Origin: Apostichopus japonicus
Taxonomy: Eukaryota > Echinodermata > Holothuroidea > Aspidochirotida > Stichopodidae
Assembly (NCBI RefSeq): GCF_037975245.1
Contig: NC_092580.1
Span: 31,178,001 to 31,242,000 of the forward strand
DNA length: 64,000 bases
Direction: 5' to 3'
The notes below the pieces were generated by a model, which saw only the letters and a program-made list of their open reading frames with translations, did no database searches and had not been told where the DNA came from. Positions 44,349 through 56,970 of the stretch are shown here, piece after piece (the first letter of the stretch is position 1; each line of letters begins with the position of its first letter). Both the position numbers and the translations under genes were made by a program.

Positions 44349-47300
44349 TATATATATATATATATATATTTATATAAATATATAAATTTATATAACGTAA
44401 GACATAATCTTTAACTTACAAAACCATTTCAGTGAACAATCCTCCATCCATGCGTGCTGCACTTCCAGGCATTGAAAACATGACACTGAGGTTGTAAAAT
44501 ATGAAAAGGATTTTAAACAACTCATTTTTTTGTGTCAAAGCTACAAAGTTAATAACCCCTCCTTTAACGTAATTTTGGATGAACGTATGCATAACGTAAG
44601 GCATCGTAATAAGATAAAAAGCCAATGAGACAAGGTCACCACCAATTTTTTCACTCCCACTACTCACGGCAGATGTATGTATATATATATAGATATGTAT
44701 ATACAATGAAGTAAATGCATAACAAGGTTACATCGCTGTACATGAAAAAAAAAGGAACAAAATTGAACAAAGAGGCAAAAGAGAACAGAAAGAAGAGAAA
44801 ACAAAACAAAACTGGTAGGAACTTCACTTCGTAGTAGTAGAAAGTATTCAACAGTATAAAAGAACAACAATATGGATAAAGTTACGTTTCTTGATCAATC
44901 GGCTACATAACCCTTTATTCTTAATATTTTTACAAGTTTACAAAGGATAGTTCCTAAACTAAGGGATACCTATATATATATAGCTTGATGTACGAACAAC
45001 TCGACATTGAGGAGGCTGGCTGGGCGTGCAGACCGTAAAAACATATTGTACCACAAAAGAACCAGACAGAAGACTGCCAGGGTGTCCGGAACAAAGAATG
45101 GTGTCACAAAAAGTTTTGCTTTTTTTACTGTAGGCACTGAAAAATCAAAACCAAATGATATGTTTAGCTTAAATTTATTACTGTGAGAGATGAACTATAG
45201 GAAAATTGTAAAAAGATAACTTGACGAGACTTCATTATGAAGCATGAGACTGGGTTGGAGCAATTGAAGCAAAACGCTTTAACTTAACATTCCACTGAAA
45301 TCATTGACCTTCAGTACTAGTGTCTTATCAGAGGGGCATTGGGGTGGGGTGGGGAAGAGAGACAGAGTTATTAGTTTAATAACACCAAACAATATAAATG
45401 TCTGTAACTGATGGAAATGGAATATCAAACAAAAAAACGCTCGAGTCGTAGAATGTTCTTTACTTTCCTCACACTGAACACATCATCACTAAAAATTTGA
45501 TTAAAATAACCGACCGAAGAGAGCAGGTGAAAAATGGCAAAGAGATATCTAGGAGCATCATCTCATCCTTCTTCCAGCCTTCCGTGAATATTCTCTCTCC
45601 ACCTCTCTCTCTACTGAAGATTGTAACTGTGAAATAATCAACCCAGTTTTGTGGCACTCACAGGCTATCATTCACTCAACTACAGTATTTAAATGTAGAT
45701 TACACGACGGCCAGCTGAAATAAGATTCCCAAAAGAGCAAAATCGATAGATTCCCTTCACAAGCAGGCCACTGCTAAGTTGTTATCAAGATGTAATATGT
45801 TAGAGAGAATGCTGAACATATTACAAATGGAGACATACATGTGGAGAGACAAAACATGAATGAGGTTAGGTGTGTTTCCGAAACAGGTGAAAATTACTGA
45901 GTATTGCATTTAATAAATAATCCACTTGAAATAAGCTGATTTAAAACTAGGGTAGCAGTCGGATATCAGGTTATGGATGATTGAGGGAGATTGGGGGGGG
46001 GGGGAAGGGGGTTATATTTATGCCCATATTTGTTAAGATCTATACAGAATAGTGCAGCAGAGAACTTTTAAAAGTGCTCGTAAAAAGGGTGGAACATGAG
46101 AACAAAAGTCACCACTCTGACAATTTCCATTTACTATAGTTTAAGCCCCTAAAGGCAAATAATCGACACCTCTAAGCAAAGTGGAACAATCAAAAGCCTT
46201 TATGTGAAATTTGCATATCAAACTTGCAAAGGACAGGCAATTTACCAAATAGGTAAACTAATTTTTAAATATTGCATTCATAAATCACATGACATTCAAA
46301 AATCTTTAAATATTTGAAAAGAAGTTCTTCCCATTATTTCATGAAATGCATTTAGACAAAAGTCAATTTTCAATATGGTGCATTGCTTCTACAACACAAA
46401 GACTGTATTACAATAACATGACTACTTGGCTATATTTGCTTGTCACTGCTTTGATTGATCGTCAAGGCAACATGTTTTTTTTCCTCATTTTTTCTTACAA
46501 TTTTTTTATGCTAATAATAACAAGACAAATTGTTCACACCGACATAATAAAGCCTCAGCTGAGTGGTTTAGACTATTGAAGCAGATATGGCAAATATTAT
46601 TATAAAGATAGGGCTTGTAAAATCCTACAGTAGAATAAAACGAAAGGTAACGTTATATACACATTTATATAACATGTAATAGACACAGCAATGTTTTGTC
46701 TTAGCTTACCCATTTAAAGGGACCAAAGGAGTGGGGTTGGAGAGAGGGGAAGGGAGTTTAATACTTCTATGCAGTAATTATTTGTTATGTAGTGGAACTG
46801 GTCTATGTCCTCTTCATGTATACTATGTTAACCCTGTTGTCAGTGTAAACCAGCATCACAGTTTGTGTATACCAATATCCCACCTCAGAGAATGTTTTTC
46901 TACTCTTTGGCTTCAGCTGCGTACCTTCTGATCGCAGGGAAGATCTGTTTCTTTCACCTGATGATGTTGTTTTGATTATCAACACTGGAAAAATTCATTT
47001 TCATCACAGAATCAGAGGGTCTACTTTGAATCTGACAGTGATCACTGAAACTAACAACCTTCATGTTACATGCAAAGAGAGCTCATTCCTATAGTCTGTG
47101 GGTTTGTCTGGGATATCAATAATAAGCTTCCAGTCTGTTCAGTCATGCAATTTCAAGACCTTCATGAATCGAGTCACTTCAACAAACTTAGTCTATTTCC
47201 TTTTTAAACTAAAGAAAGCAATCTTCTACAGTGATAAGGATTTATTGTGAAGGTATCACACTTTGAAGCTGCTTGTGGTTTTGCTAACTTTGTCATATTT

Positions 47301-47425
47301 CTAAGATATTAATCTTATCATCTGACAAAATTTCTCATTTTTGTTGCAGGTTTCGAGAGGCGGGAGAACCGGAGACAGCACTCGCTGGAATGATGAGACA
47401 AAACAAAATCAGACCTGAGATATGA
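38150..47425 (+). CDS. Candidate three-exon small gene (67 aa), unidentified
   Basis: Proposed exons: 38150-38164 (MATRV), 39620-39732 ([20 protein letters not shown] ... SHSDPDIIR), 47350-47425 ([20 protein letters not shown] ... stop TGA). Donors GTAAGT and GTATGT; acceptors TTTCAGGTCAG and the very strong TTTTTGTTGCAG. Phases agree at both joints (0, then AG|G giving Arg), which is the main support. The product would be small, basic at the N-terminus and soluble. I do not recognise it. The second intron (7.6 kb) contains the minisatellite, and the last exon is antisense to the likely 3' UTR of the Ca2+-ATPase. Further exons may exist. Confidence 0.3.
38456..39600. other. Single-copy sequence right of the duplication
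   Basis: Resumes unique sequence after unit 2. No supported coding region; frames at 39291-39569 run through short C/G-rich stretches and lack splice logic. It would be intron 1 of the candidate small gene. Confidence 0.4.
41132..41347 (-). CDS. Candidate terminal exon of an unidentified minus-strand gene
   Basis: After an acceptor AATTTCTGCAG, 71 codons run open to [74 protein letters not shown]. Balanced, protein-like composition distinct from the surrounding AT-rich noise. AATAAA signals on the minus strand lie near 40069-40074 and 40041-40046. I do not recognise the family. Upstream exons would lie at higher coordinates; 44420-44485 is a candidate but its phase does not join directly. 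Confidence 0.45.
   Translation of the reverse strand, partial: GTEQLTEHIFTEWHVGGLMEGSPHFLDVSLKPSDIKSIVDNIKLIVDMCMHPWSSVVFIPGTIDAFFSTGK
41536..41656 (-). mobile_element. Hammerhead-type repeat copy D, next to minisatellite
   Basis: Reverse-oriented copy: family tail 'gttagcaaactgcttatcc' on the plus strand, then the core at 41611-41648. On the minus strand the box reads CTGAAGA, an exact match to the hammerhead CUGANGA consensus, followed by GATCC-TGCTA-GGATC and GAAATGTC. A lone minisatellite unit fragment (41511-41534) lies to its left and the array starts to its right, so the element appears inserted at the array edge. Confidence 0.65.
41657..43045 (+). repeat. 42-bp minisatellite, about 32 units
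   Basis: Unit: ACTATCCTGTTTACTATGCA followed by TCGGACAGTCGAGTCACACC and AA. A central block (about 41865-42480) is almost identical from unit to unit; units from about 42485 on carry CAGTCC-AGTC and later CCAGTTT variants. As the unit is a multiple of three and has no stop in any plus frame, it gives false long open frames (472 and 487 codons); a 1-bp deletion near 41820 shifts one frame into another. No start context, splice logic or known protein supports coding. Confidence 0.97.
43800..43955. repeat. Short ~21-bp degenerate tandem repeat
   Basis: Variants of 'cccatgagacagtagcc' repeat about seven times with drift; related phrases ('atgaaacagagccat') start as early as 43670. No coding meaning seen. 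Confidence 0.7.
44278..44395. repeat. TA-rich microsatellite
   Basis: Imperfect (TA)n with TTTATA interruptions. Shortly to the right, 44420-44485 (minus) shows exon-like borders (ACAACCTCAG acceptor, GTAAGT donor) around [21 protein letters not shown], which I cannot assign. Confidence 0.9.
44420..44485 (-). CDS. Candidate 66-nt internal exon, unidentified
   Basis: Acceptor TTTACAACCTCAG and consensus donor GTAAGT flank 66 nt. The frame reading [20 protein letters not shown] looks protein-like, but a second frame is also open. It could belong to the minus-strand gene ending at 41132, though the phase does not join directly and a linking exon would be needed. Confidence 0.25.
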
Positions 47426-48244
47426 AAGACAACTTCCAAATGAGATCATCTTAAAATGGGAAATAGCAGCAGAAAAAGGACACACATTCACAAAGATACA
47501 CAAACATTCACTTTAACCAGAGTCACGATCGATTGATATGTAAAATTGTCACGCTCACACACTTGATGATGATGATGATTAAATCCAGAAACGAACCACC
47601 CTTTTACAAAAACTGAAAAGCTACATCAGACATTGAAACCACTCGCCAATTTCTGGCACGGAAAAACAAAAAACGTTTTTTTTTTTTGTCTTCTTCCTTT
47701 TTTTTCTTTTTATCCTTTTTGTGCGATTATTACACATCCATTTCAAAGGCCTTAAAATTGTTCAAAAATATTGCAAGATATTATTGAGAAGTGGACTCTG
47801 AGTGGCATGTTTATAGTGATATGGTTCCAATACATAGTTTAACGTGGGATTGAGTATTAGCCACAGCACCAGCCACTCGGTCTTTATGTCATCCTTGTAA
47901 TGAATCATACAAAACACCTCAAATCTAAAGCATCATAAAAATCCAGCTTCTAACAATCGGTAATACAATGTAGTATACGTTTGATCACACAACAAATGTG
48001 ATTCATTAATCACTGTACGTTTATATAATCAAGTATCATCTAGTAAATAGTTTCACACATTCAGATAACGCAATCTGTCCGTTTGTCTCTCCGTCTGTCT
48101 CTCAGGCCAAAATCGGCCGCCACGGCAAATCTTGCTTTGATAATTGCTCACGATAATCATTCGCGCTTCTGTCTAGAACAACAGGCAACGCAACAATCCT
48201 CACTCCCCTACTTTAAACTCCTCTCTTACGGGGGGGCTTTAACA
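45140..48244 (-). other. Probable 3' UTR and downstream of Ca2+-ATPase gene
   Basis: Runs 3' of the ATPase stop codon on the minus strand. The nearest AATAAA on that strand is near 47244-47249, which would give a 3' UTR of about 1 kb. No other coding region is supported; the terminal exon of the plus-strand candidate (47350-47425) lies antisense within it. Confidence 0.35.
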
Positions 48245-48427
48245 TCACAACGTAGTTTCTAGCGATGGAAATGCTGCAGTGGGGGCGCTCTCTTCGTCCT
48301 TCTTATTGGCTTCGATGTCGTAGCTCTCTCCGGGCGGTGGCGCCATAAATTCGTGGATGGAACTACTAAGACTCTTGCGTTCGATGCGGTGCTGTAAGCC
48401 AGACTGGAAGGCGTGGACCACTCGGAT
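48245..48427 (-). CDS. ATP2B: Last coding exon of plasma-membrane Ca2+-ATPase
   Basis: After a CTACAG acceptor, 60 codons run to TGA. It begins IRVVHAFQSGLQHRIERKSL and continues SSSIHEFM, matching the calmodulin-binding region of animal PMCAs (IRVVNAFRSSLYEGLEK, then SSIHNFM). The C-terminus is SLETTL, equivalent to the SLETSL tail of mammalian b-type splice forms, which binds PDZ proteins. PMCA exports Ca2+ across the plasma membrane; this tail autoinhibits the pump until calmodulin binds. The linker between helix and tail is much shorter than in vertebrates. The rest of the gene (pump domains) must lie right of the window or in exons too small to see; no upstream exon was found up to 64000, implying an intron of over 15 kb. 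Confidence 0.88.
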   Translation of the reverse strand: MRVVHAFQSGLQHRIERKSLSSSIHEFMAPPPGESYDIEANKKDEESAPTAAFPSLETTL

Positions 48428-48429
48428 CT

Positions 48430-49947
48430 GTAGATAAGATCACAGACGATGTAAAAGACAGATTAATCCAGAGATATGCGATGAGTCAGAGTATGTACAG
48501 ATACATTATATAATAACCTTCAGTTCTCCCCATTAATGGAACAGAACTTACCTCATCCATTCACATCAAGTTATTAAAAACATATTGGAAAACTTTCCCA
48601 AATTGTAAACCTTTAGTTAAAACTGTACACTTAATCCCTTCTCAGCTGTGAAAATTCAACAGCGAAAGTGTCTTGGATTTGATTTACCCTCTGTAACAGT
48701 GACCAACAAGGGATGGTGTTAGTACTACTGCAAATTTTGCCCAAATCCCCCCCCCCCCCCAGCACCCTTCAACCCCAATTCCTTCCCATATTTTATCTTT
48801 CTATTTTGCATAGGCATCAAATGTGTGTAAGAAAAGCATTATATACATCTGGCGAATTATTGGGCCCTCTTCCAATATGCTTGGCCTTCCCCGAGTGTGA
48901 TGACTCTAATCTTGTTTGAAATTCTAAATGTTTCGTGATCTCCACTAGTTTTCCCTCTCGCCTCCCCCTCTCCCCTCCCTCTCAAGAAACGACAGAATAA
49001 TGTCATATTCCTCCAAGTGCGAACCTCTGGAGCTCAGGAAAAGGAGGCAACACTTTGTACGATAATGAAACAAAACAATACAATGTCTGTATTTCATTGA
49101 CCTGAACTGACCTTGACTGACCTTAGAGGTCAATGCAAGTGACACATGCAGTATGAAACATCAGCTACTCTGCAATGTATTAGTACCAAACAAATAACAA
49201 CAACAAAAAACAAAAAAATGGGGGAAGTTGATACGAACCTGTGACAATCAACAGAATAACTATGCAAATATATACAAATCAACACACATGTAGTAAACTT
49301 TATCGGCATAATCAACAAACACAAACTGTAATATTTACACAGACTGACACAGCAAAAGGATTTTATGAAGTATTTTATGCATGACTGTGTAAAGAATCAC
49401 ATGCTGTACGGTATGGGTAAGAGTTATGGCCAAAGTGACCATTAGTCAGTCTAAAGAGTCTCGGAACTTTCCCCGTCTCAAAATTCAAATAGTGGGGAAA
49501 TTATTAACAGTGAAAGTTTAATTTATCTTCAACTCGGTAGATCAGAAAGATATGTACGATTTATATGCAGACGTAATAACCATAAAATTTGAAAAAATTT
49601 GAAATAAATATCCTGGACGAACATTGTAGCGTAGCATAGAGATATTGGTCAACAATTTATAAAGGATGAATGTGTGACAGAGTTGTCTGTGAAACAAGTC
49701 ACTGACTCTAAAGATAGAACAAAACCTGTCTAAGCATGACCAAACCATCAACAACATTCATTGGAATAGTGAACATTTTGAAGAAACAGTAGAAGTTTGC
49801 TGCCCACCTATTACTGATGTATCTGTCAAAGAGCATGGATTCCAGTTGAGGGTAATAATCAAAATTGAAGGAGAATGACTTAACATGAGCCTAGTACTTA
49901 GTTTACTGTCTAAGTCCACACAAGAAAGAAGGAACCAACAGGATTGA
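48430..49947. other. Ca2+-ATPase intron, nothing else seen
   Basis: AT-rich non-coding sequence with short pyrimidine runs. Frames present are scattered and without family resemblance. Confidence 0.45.
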
Positions 49948-50423
49948 AGACTTAACCAGCAGTCATTTCAATGATAACTGACATCACACACTAACTATGA
50001 GACGTATCATGATGTCCAAAACTTAAACATCTCAAATTAAAAAGACTTAACAATCAGTCATTTCCATGACAACTGACATCACACACTAACTAAGAGACAC
50101 ATCATGATGTCCTAAACTTGGACATCTCAAATTAAAAGACAGAGTAAGACTGAACAATCAGTCCATTATATAACTGACATCAAACAATAACTATGAGACG
50201 CATCATGATGTCTAAGACTTGGACATCTCAAATTAAAAGACAGAGTAAGACTTAACACTAAGTCTATTCTAGAATACCTGACATCACACATTAACTATGA
50301 GACATATCATGATGTCCTAAACTTGGACATCTCAAATTAAAGGACAGAGTAAGACTTAACTCTCAGTCCATTCTATGACAACTGACATCACACACTAACT
50401 ATGAGACGCATCACCATGTCTCG
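49948..50423. repeat. ~110-bp tandem array, about five units
   Basis: Each unit contains 'aactgacatcacacactaac', 'tatgagacgcatcatgatgt', 'cctaaacttggacatctcaa' and 'attaaaagacagagtaagac' with small changes between units. Within the putative Ca2+-ATPase intron. Confidence 0.9.
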
Positions 50424-53400
50424 CATTCAGAGGTTATATGTTTTATCTTCTCTATTGTTTCATTTCCAGCTAGCTGGGTTTTTACAACTATATCCAAAAC
50501 TATACGAACGCCTTTTTATAAGATCTACTAGACCCTTCGTAAGATTTTGAGTTTCTGCTCAAACCAGGATCTCTAAATCACAATTTACAAGACACAATGA
50601 GAAACTACTTGAAACAGCAAACTGATGTTTATGTGTAGAGTAGTAAATCTATTTAAAACCAAACAAACACAGAAACAAAGATTACCTTCACACAGTATCA
50701 ATGTGACATTAACAACATGTCAGAATTTCTGAATAAGTACAAATGAGACAAAAATCTGGTTACGTTTGGAGACAAATAAAATGGTCAGAAGGTATTGGTT
50801 ACAATTCAGGCACACATCCTGATGGGTGACCTTTCCTGAGGTATCGACAGAATCTGTTAATTTGGAGGCAAAAACATGTTCAAAGTTTTACAACAATGAT
50901 AAACTGACCACACCATGGCACTATCATATTGTATCAGAATATCAGTATAGGTTGAATCAGACTGATAAATATAACCATTGTGCCGGAGTACGATGGGACA
51001 AATATTTTTTTATTATTAGTTTCAAAATTGCTCCATTCATGAAATAATCTTGGTATGATATTATTTTACCATTTTATTGCCTGTCAAAAGTGTATTGAGA
51101 TTAAATCTGTTTAGCACAATATACAAATTGGCTGAATTTTTGAGTATTGATTTTTACTTAAGATTGGCTGCTGCCTGTTGCTAGGGCCCCAATTGCATGC
51201 CTAAAATCCTCTCACTTTGTTCCTGCTATTTCAAAACTTGATCACCATCAAGGCAATCCAAACATCGCACACCACCGAGTTACTATGCAATCGCCACTGT
51301 GTCCATTTCGTATGGAATAACAGGTGAATGGAACGATATGTTGACCATGGCCATATGTTTGGACAATGTCAGTATTAAATAACACACGGACATGGATAAA
51401 AATCTTTTAGGACGACTTGGATCATGTTGTGATATCAGAGGACTTCAGGACACCTGAGGACTCGGTTAGTCACGTCACACACATTGAACTAGAGTCTACC
51501 GTGGCAGTATTAAATGGTGTACCACATGTCTTACTTGATACCCCGGCACCGTGGACTGGCCGTTGGGGGTTTCATGCTGCTACAAGCTTGAAAAGGAATC
51601 GGCCTGATTTAAACAAGAAAGGTTCAAGAAATGATTGAATGAAAACTGGTTTCATGGGTGAGCTATCAATGCCTCTGATGTGCAGTCAGCATACAGGGTT
51701 GGTTTGGTAGAGGAGAACAGAATGTTAACAAAAATATTGGGTGTTGGGAGGAGAGAACAGGCTAGGGAAAAGGATGGAGAAGGAGTTATTGGATTCATGA
51801 AACAACAGTCTTGCTATCAGTAATTCTCTCCAGATCTCATTAAATGTGGGAGAGGGAACGATTGTATATTGATATAGAATGCAGGTTTACTTCCCACCCC
51901 TACCCCCACCCCTACCCCCACCCCCACCCCCATTCCCAAATGTTTCTATTAATGACCATGTCACAAAGGGAATCTTTACATGATAACTCGGTTCGATATA
52001 ATTCACTAGAAGATACAAAGAGATATCATGAAATCCAGTCATCTCTGACTAAAAAAAGATATTACAAACCTTGATTAAAAAAAGAAAATTCTCCTTTCAT
52101 ATGAAAGGGCAATACCAGAACAGTTCTGTACGACAAGGCAAAAAATAGAGGAACAGAAGAATTTGAGGTATGCTGTATTGGCCCCAAATATGCTAGATAT
52201 TCAAATATGGTCACCTTTGGTCAAAATTCTTAAACTGTTTTTATTACAACCTTGATGAAAATTTTCCTTCACTGGGTCATTCAGTCATCTTGTGTGTGCC
52301 TTAGAAATGTCTGAGAACAATTTGGAGAGTAAATTGACCTCAAGGAAAGTACTTTTTGAAAACTTCTAGCAATTATAGCATGTATAATTTGGGGCCTGTG
52401 CTGACTATCTTTAAGGGTCAACATCATCAGTTCGGAACAAAAGGTTCTCCCAACGAGATGGATGGGATAGGAGTTAGGTCCCTTTGTGATGCTGAACTTT
52501 GTCCAAGTTGCTATATGAAAGGATAGCATTTTACACCTTACCATTGTGATATTAATACTAATCAGCTTTAATCTTGTAGTCACATTTCAAAACTAGATCG
52601 TGTAGGAGGGTGTTAGGTGGAAAGGAAATTGGTGGTGATAGAACCAAAACAATGTGAATGTATATTATATGAAAATCAAATGGTCTGCTATTTCAAACCA
52701 GGATTTAAAATTCATCACAAAGCTAACATTGTATGCCTTTTGTTCGAGAACTCTAAAGAAAAAAAAATGATGGCATTGTTCTTGTGTATATTTATAAGGT
52801 AAAAACAGCTCAGGGTTGACCCTTAATTCCTGTTCTTGTGTGTTTAGGCGCATAATTTGACACGATAGTACTATGCATTAGCAGCAGGGCTGTACACCAC
52901 ACGGCTTATATGGTTTCGCGCTTCTTCTTCTAGTATTAACGAAACTTCAACTTCCTATTCAGCGAGGGCAGGGTCTGATACCAGGTAAGTGGTCGAATTT
53001 AAATGCGCTGGGGTGCAAAATAAATTTAGTGCTGGACACCTATTGCGGGGTCTGATACCTTTTGTTAACACAGCCTCTGTTCCAATATGCAAGCAAATCT
53101 GTCATTCCAAGTTTCAAGGGACAACAATTTTTGAAAGCCATTGGACCCTGTTAGAAAAATGACACAATCAAAGACAAAGAGGATGAGGGATGGTGGGGGG
53201 GGTGGGGGATATGGAGGGATGGTGGGGCAAATAATGATAATCACTTCATACTATGGATTTTTTTTAATATTTCACTTAATATTTAAAACACTGACACTCC
53301 ATTTTCCAAGATATCTTGACCACAGAAAAGAAAGAATATAAGGAAAAAATGAAAAAAAATGGGGAGAGAACCAAATAAAATGAAATGATGGGAGAACTTT

Positions 53401-56400
53401 GAAAAAAGTTTAGGTCAGGTGATGACCGATTACGAGTTCAGCTGTAAGATATTTACCCATGATGCACCTCCCATATTAATGGAAGGTTTTGCTACTTTCT
53501 TCAAAAAATCTATCAAACTACATGGGATTGTTGTACAGGTGGCAAGATTATTTTAATATATCCATTTTGGTGACAATGTCTTTCTTATTTCCTGTTTGAT
53601 TTCAAAACTGAAGTAACTAAACATATAGCTTTCCAAATTTTATCAAAGCACAACAAACCATTCACAGGATTTTTCAAGACAAGTATTTTGGTCATCCTGC
53701 TGCGCTAATATTTTCAGGACACTGTAAACACTGACTTTAAGTGTACCGTCTAAAGACTACGTCAATCGGGTAGGACCAACAACAGATATCACAGCACCAA
53801 AAGGACGACTTTGATCTAAACTCACAAGTATATTATGACTACAGTAAGTTGGCCTGACGTTCCGTGACCACAATTCAGTTTGAGTGTATATAATGTGTGG
53901 TAACCATGACAATAACTAGTGACTACAGTCCAGATTGTGGGTATATAATGTGCAGTTACTATGATGCAGCTGGTGACTATGGTCCAGTTATAATTTTGTG
54001 TAGTTTTCAGTGGAAAAATGGTCGAGAAGTTTCAGATTACATTGAAACTATAGTATGAACCACTCACTGTGCAGACTAAGTCATTAATATTAAGTCAGGG
54101 CGATTTTACTGGAGTAAATATTTTAACCAAAAGTAAGGACAAAAAGCAATAAAATTAATGCAAAGATGATATTGATCATTTTAGATTTGTAATGATTATT
54201 TCATAACTTCTGATCATCTCATATATATTGACGATCAGCTCATACTGACATATTGATCGTATCCATCCATTCAACTGATCGACTCTAGAGGCATTCGCAT
54301 CAGGCATGGAAAAGATATGTTCAACACTGGAGAAGTTTAATAGCAGACAAAAGTATCGAAAAATTTTGGAAGTATAATTAACATCCTCAAAACCAGAATA
54401 CAATAAGGAGATTCACAATGAAAGAACAATTTGACTGCCTACGTGAAAATACTGCTGAAGAAAAAGTGAAGAAAGGTAAATTTGGAAGAAATTTTATTTT
54501 TTTCAATAAATAACGCTGTTTTTGTAAAAATGTGATTCATTTGCCTGCCTATGGTTATTACCTATTATACAGTACCCAACAAGAGAATCCTTGAGGAGAG
54601 AAATGCAACTGGAAACCTTCTCAACTATAAATACATCACTTCATTTTTGGTTTCAATTGCCTGAATCGCTGGAAAGCAGTCGATTGGTTGTCTCGTCTTT
54701 GTTGCTGACTATTAAATTATTTTTCTTCAATTTATTTTAGCATGTGGGGTATTTGGTAGTTACGTTTTTTGGTGTTTTTTTTTAATGGATAAATTACTCT
54801 TAAGGGCAGAGGTACTACTGCTGATAACAACCATGACATGATATAGATTCACAGGAAATAGCTCATTTACATATTTATGACTTCATAAAGAATTCAATTT
54901 TCCTCACTAATTATTATGTAAAAAGCTGTGAGAAGTTTGATTCACTGCATATATATACTAATGAATGAAAACCTTTTAAAAGATATCCCAAAGGGAGGAT
55001 ATCACAAATTTCGAGGGATATATCGAGAGAAGAATGTCATGAGAAATGATCCTTTCCACAAGTGAAATTTGGGTCTGTTGATAAAACCTTACAAGCAAAA
55101 GTATACAATTGTAGGCAGTCACAGTCATGGGACGTCTTGCACGGTTTATCTATGATTAATGTAACCTGGGATATAGCTGTAAAAATGAAATTTATGTGAC
55201 TTTCATGAAGCTGAAAGACATCTGAATATTTTGAAAGGCAAAGAAAAAGTGTTTTGAGAGCTTTTATAACTGCACCTGTATACTTTGGTGACGACTCAAA
55301 AAAAAAGGTTTATTGGTGACGACTCAAAAAAAAGGTTTAAATCTGAGGATATATATAATTTACATGTCTGGAGGATATCATTAAAAGGGAAGGATACTGT
55401 GATTTATAAAAAAAACAAAAAAGACTTTGAGCATGGAACACTTGGCAAATATGGCAGGAGACAGAAATACAGGGAATGACATGCTGACATGCAAACCAAG
55501 GGGAAGTAGCCTCGTCAGAAACAAACGTGGAAGAAACAAGTTCTGAAAGTTGCATATCAGATGATGGTGTGTTATTGATTCCCCCAAAAAATGGGGCAAA
55601 CTGTCATTTGTATGCTTTTTTGTTATGATTTATGACATCAGGAACAATTAAGATGAAGAAAGAGGATGGCTATGAGAGATAAAGGGGGGAAGAAAAATCA
55701 AACAGAATGACACAAAGGATGACCAAAAGAGTTCGACAATGAAAGATCAGCTGCTACTCACTGCCTGCGACTATTGTTCCCCCAAAGGAGGGAGTAACCA
55801 TAGCGATGTATGTTACCATAGCGATGTAAAGAAAGGAGTGTTTGGTAGTAGGTGGAAAAGAATGAGAGGGAAGAGAGGAGATGAAAAGTGGATGAGAATT
55901 TTCTCTTTGAATATTCATAAATCAAATAACCACCAAATATGAATAACATACTGCATATTCATATCAAGGAGTACATTATTAATGGCTACATTTATCTCTC
56001 TCTTCCCAATTTTAGGGAAATATGTAACATTCTGAAAATGAAATGAGCCCTAATATTAAACAAAATATATGGATTTTTATAAAAGGCTCATCCAGTGTCA
56101 TTAACCAAACGCTTTGTGAGACTAGCGTAATCAAAGTACTGAAATAAATATTTCTCCCGCGCAAGCATGTCTTTGAATAACTGTATTGCTTTAATATATA
56201 ATCTCCAATGACAAAACACACAAACAAACCAAAAATATGATTAACTATGCAAATCACGATAAATAAAATATCAATGAGTATTTTTCCTCTTATATTCTTG
56301 TCAGAAGCATTTCACTAGCTTTATTTCCACACTATTTTTCGGGGACTTTACAGTACACGCCCCCCCCCACACCCATCCCCTCCACAACCATTAAGAGAAA

Positions 56401-56970
56401 TATCATATTTGATTCTCTCTAGTTTGAAATGATATAGTTATAGTGACAAGTGACAACTTAATCCTTAATCAATCCCAGAAAGATCTGGTAACAAATTTAA
56501 GAGTGGCAGTTACTTAGCAACATATCTACACATTAGCAACTGGCCCACAGTACATTCATAAAGGTCTCCAGAAGACCCTTTAACATGGAGTATCATGACC
56601 TCAAATAATATAGAAATACTTATCTCTTCAAACAAGTCAGGGGAGAGATTACAATTACGAATGACAACTCCCTCAAGGCAAGTAAAGAATAAATGCTGTC
56701 ATTCCCTTTTACCCTTCCCTCCCCTTCCCCTCAGACAGAAGTAAGTTAGTTCAAGAATTCCAGCATTTATTACATAGCTGTAAAATAAAATCTTACAGCC
56801 CCATTCTGATCTGGCTAAAAGTTCTCTTACTACAGCAGCCCATTCGTTTGCTTTTATCCAGGTTGTCTTGTGAGTTATGATCTGAATTCCTAAAGTAAAC
56901 TTTGGATAAATTCCCAACAAGTAGTGAATTCCATAAAGGAAACTGTATTTAAAATCAATATTTTATAAAG
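50424..56970. other. Long intron-like stretch, no supported gene
   Basis: No exon of the Ca2+-ATPase or any other gene could be supported. Small curiosities: a possible degenerate metallo-beta-lactamase-like peptide at 51417-51638, a hammerhead-family tail fragment ('agtaagttggcctgacgtt') near 53844, a 25-bp direct duplication 'ggtgacgactcaaaaaaa' at 55290 and 55314, and 'accatagcgatgta' twice near 55797-55826. Confidence 0.45.

Noticed and set aside
44878-45136. Hydrophobic minus-strand block with exon-like acceptor
   Set aside because: No clear donor and the reading phase does not join neighbouring candidates; kept only as a remark.
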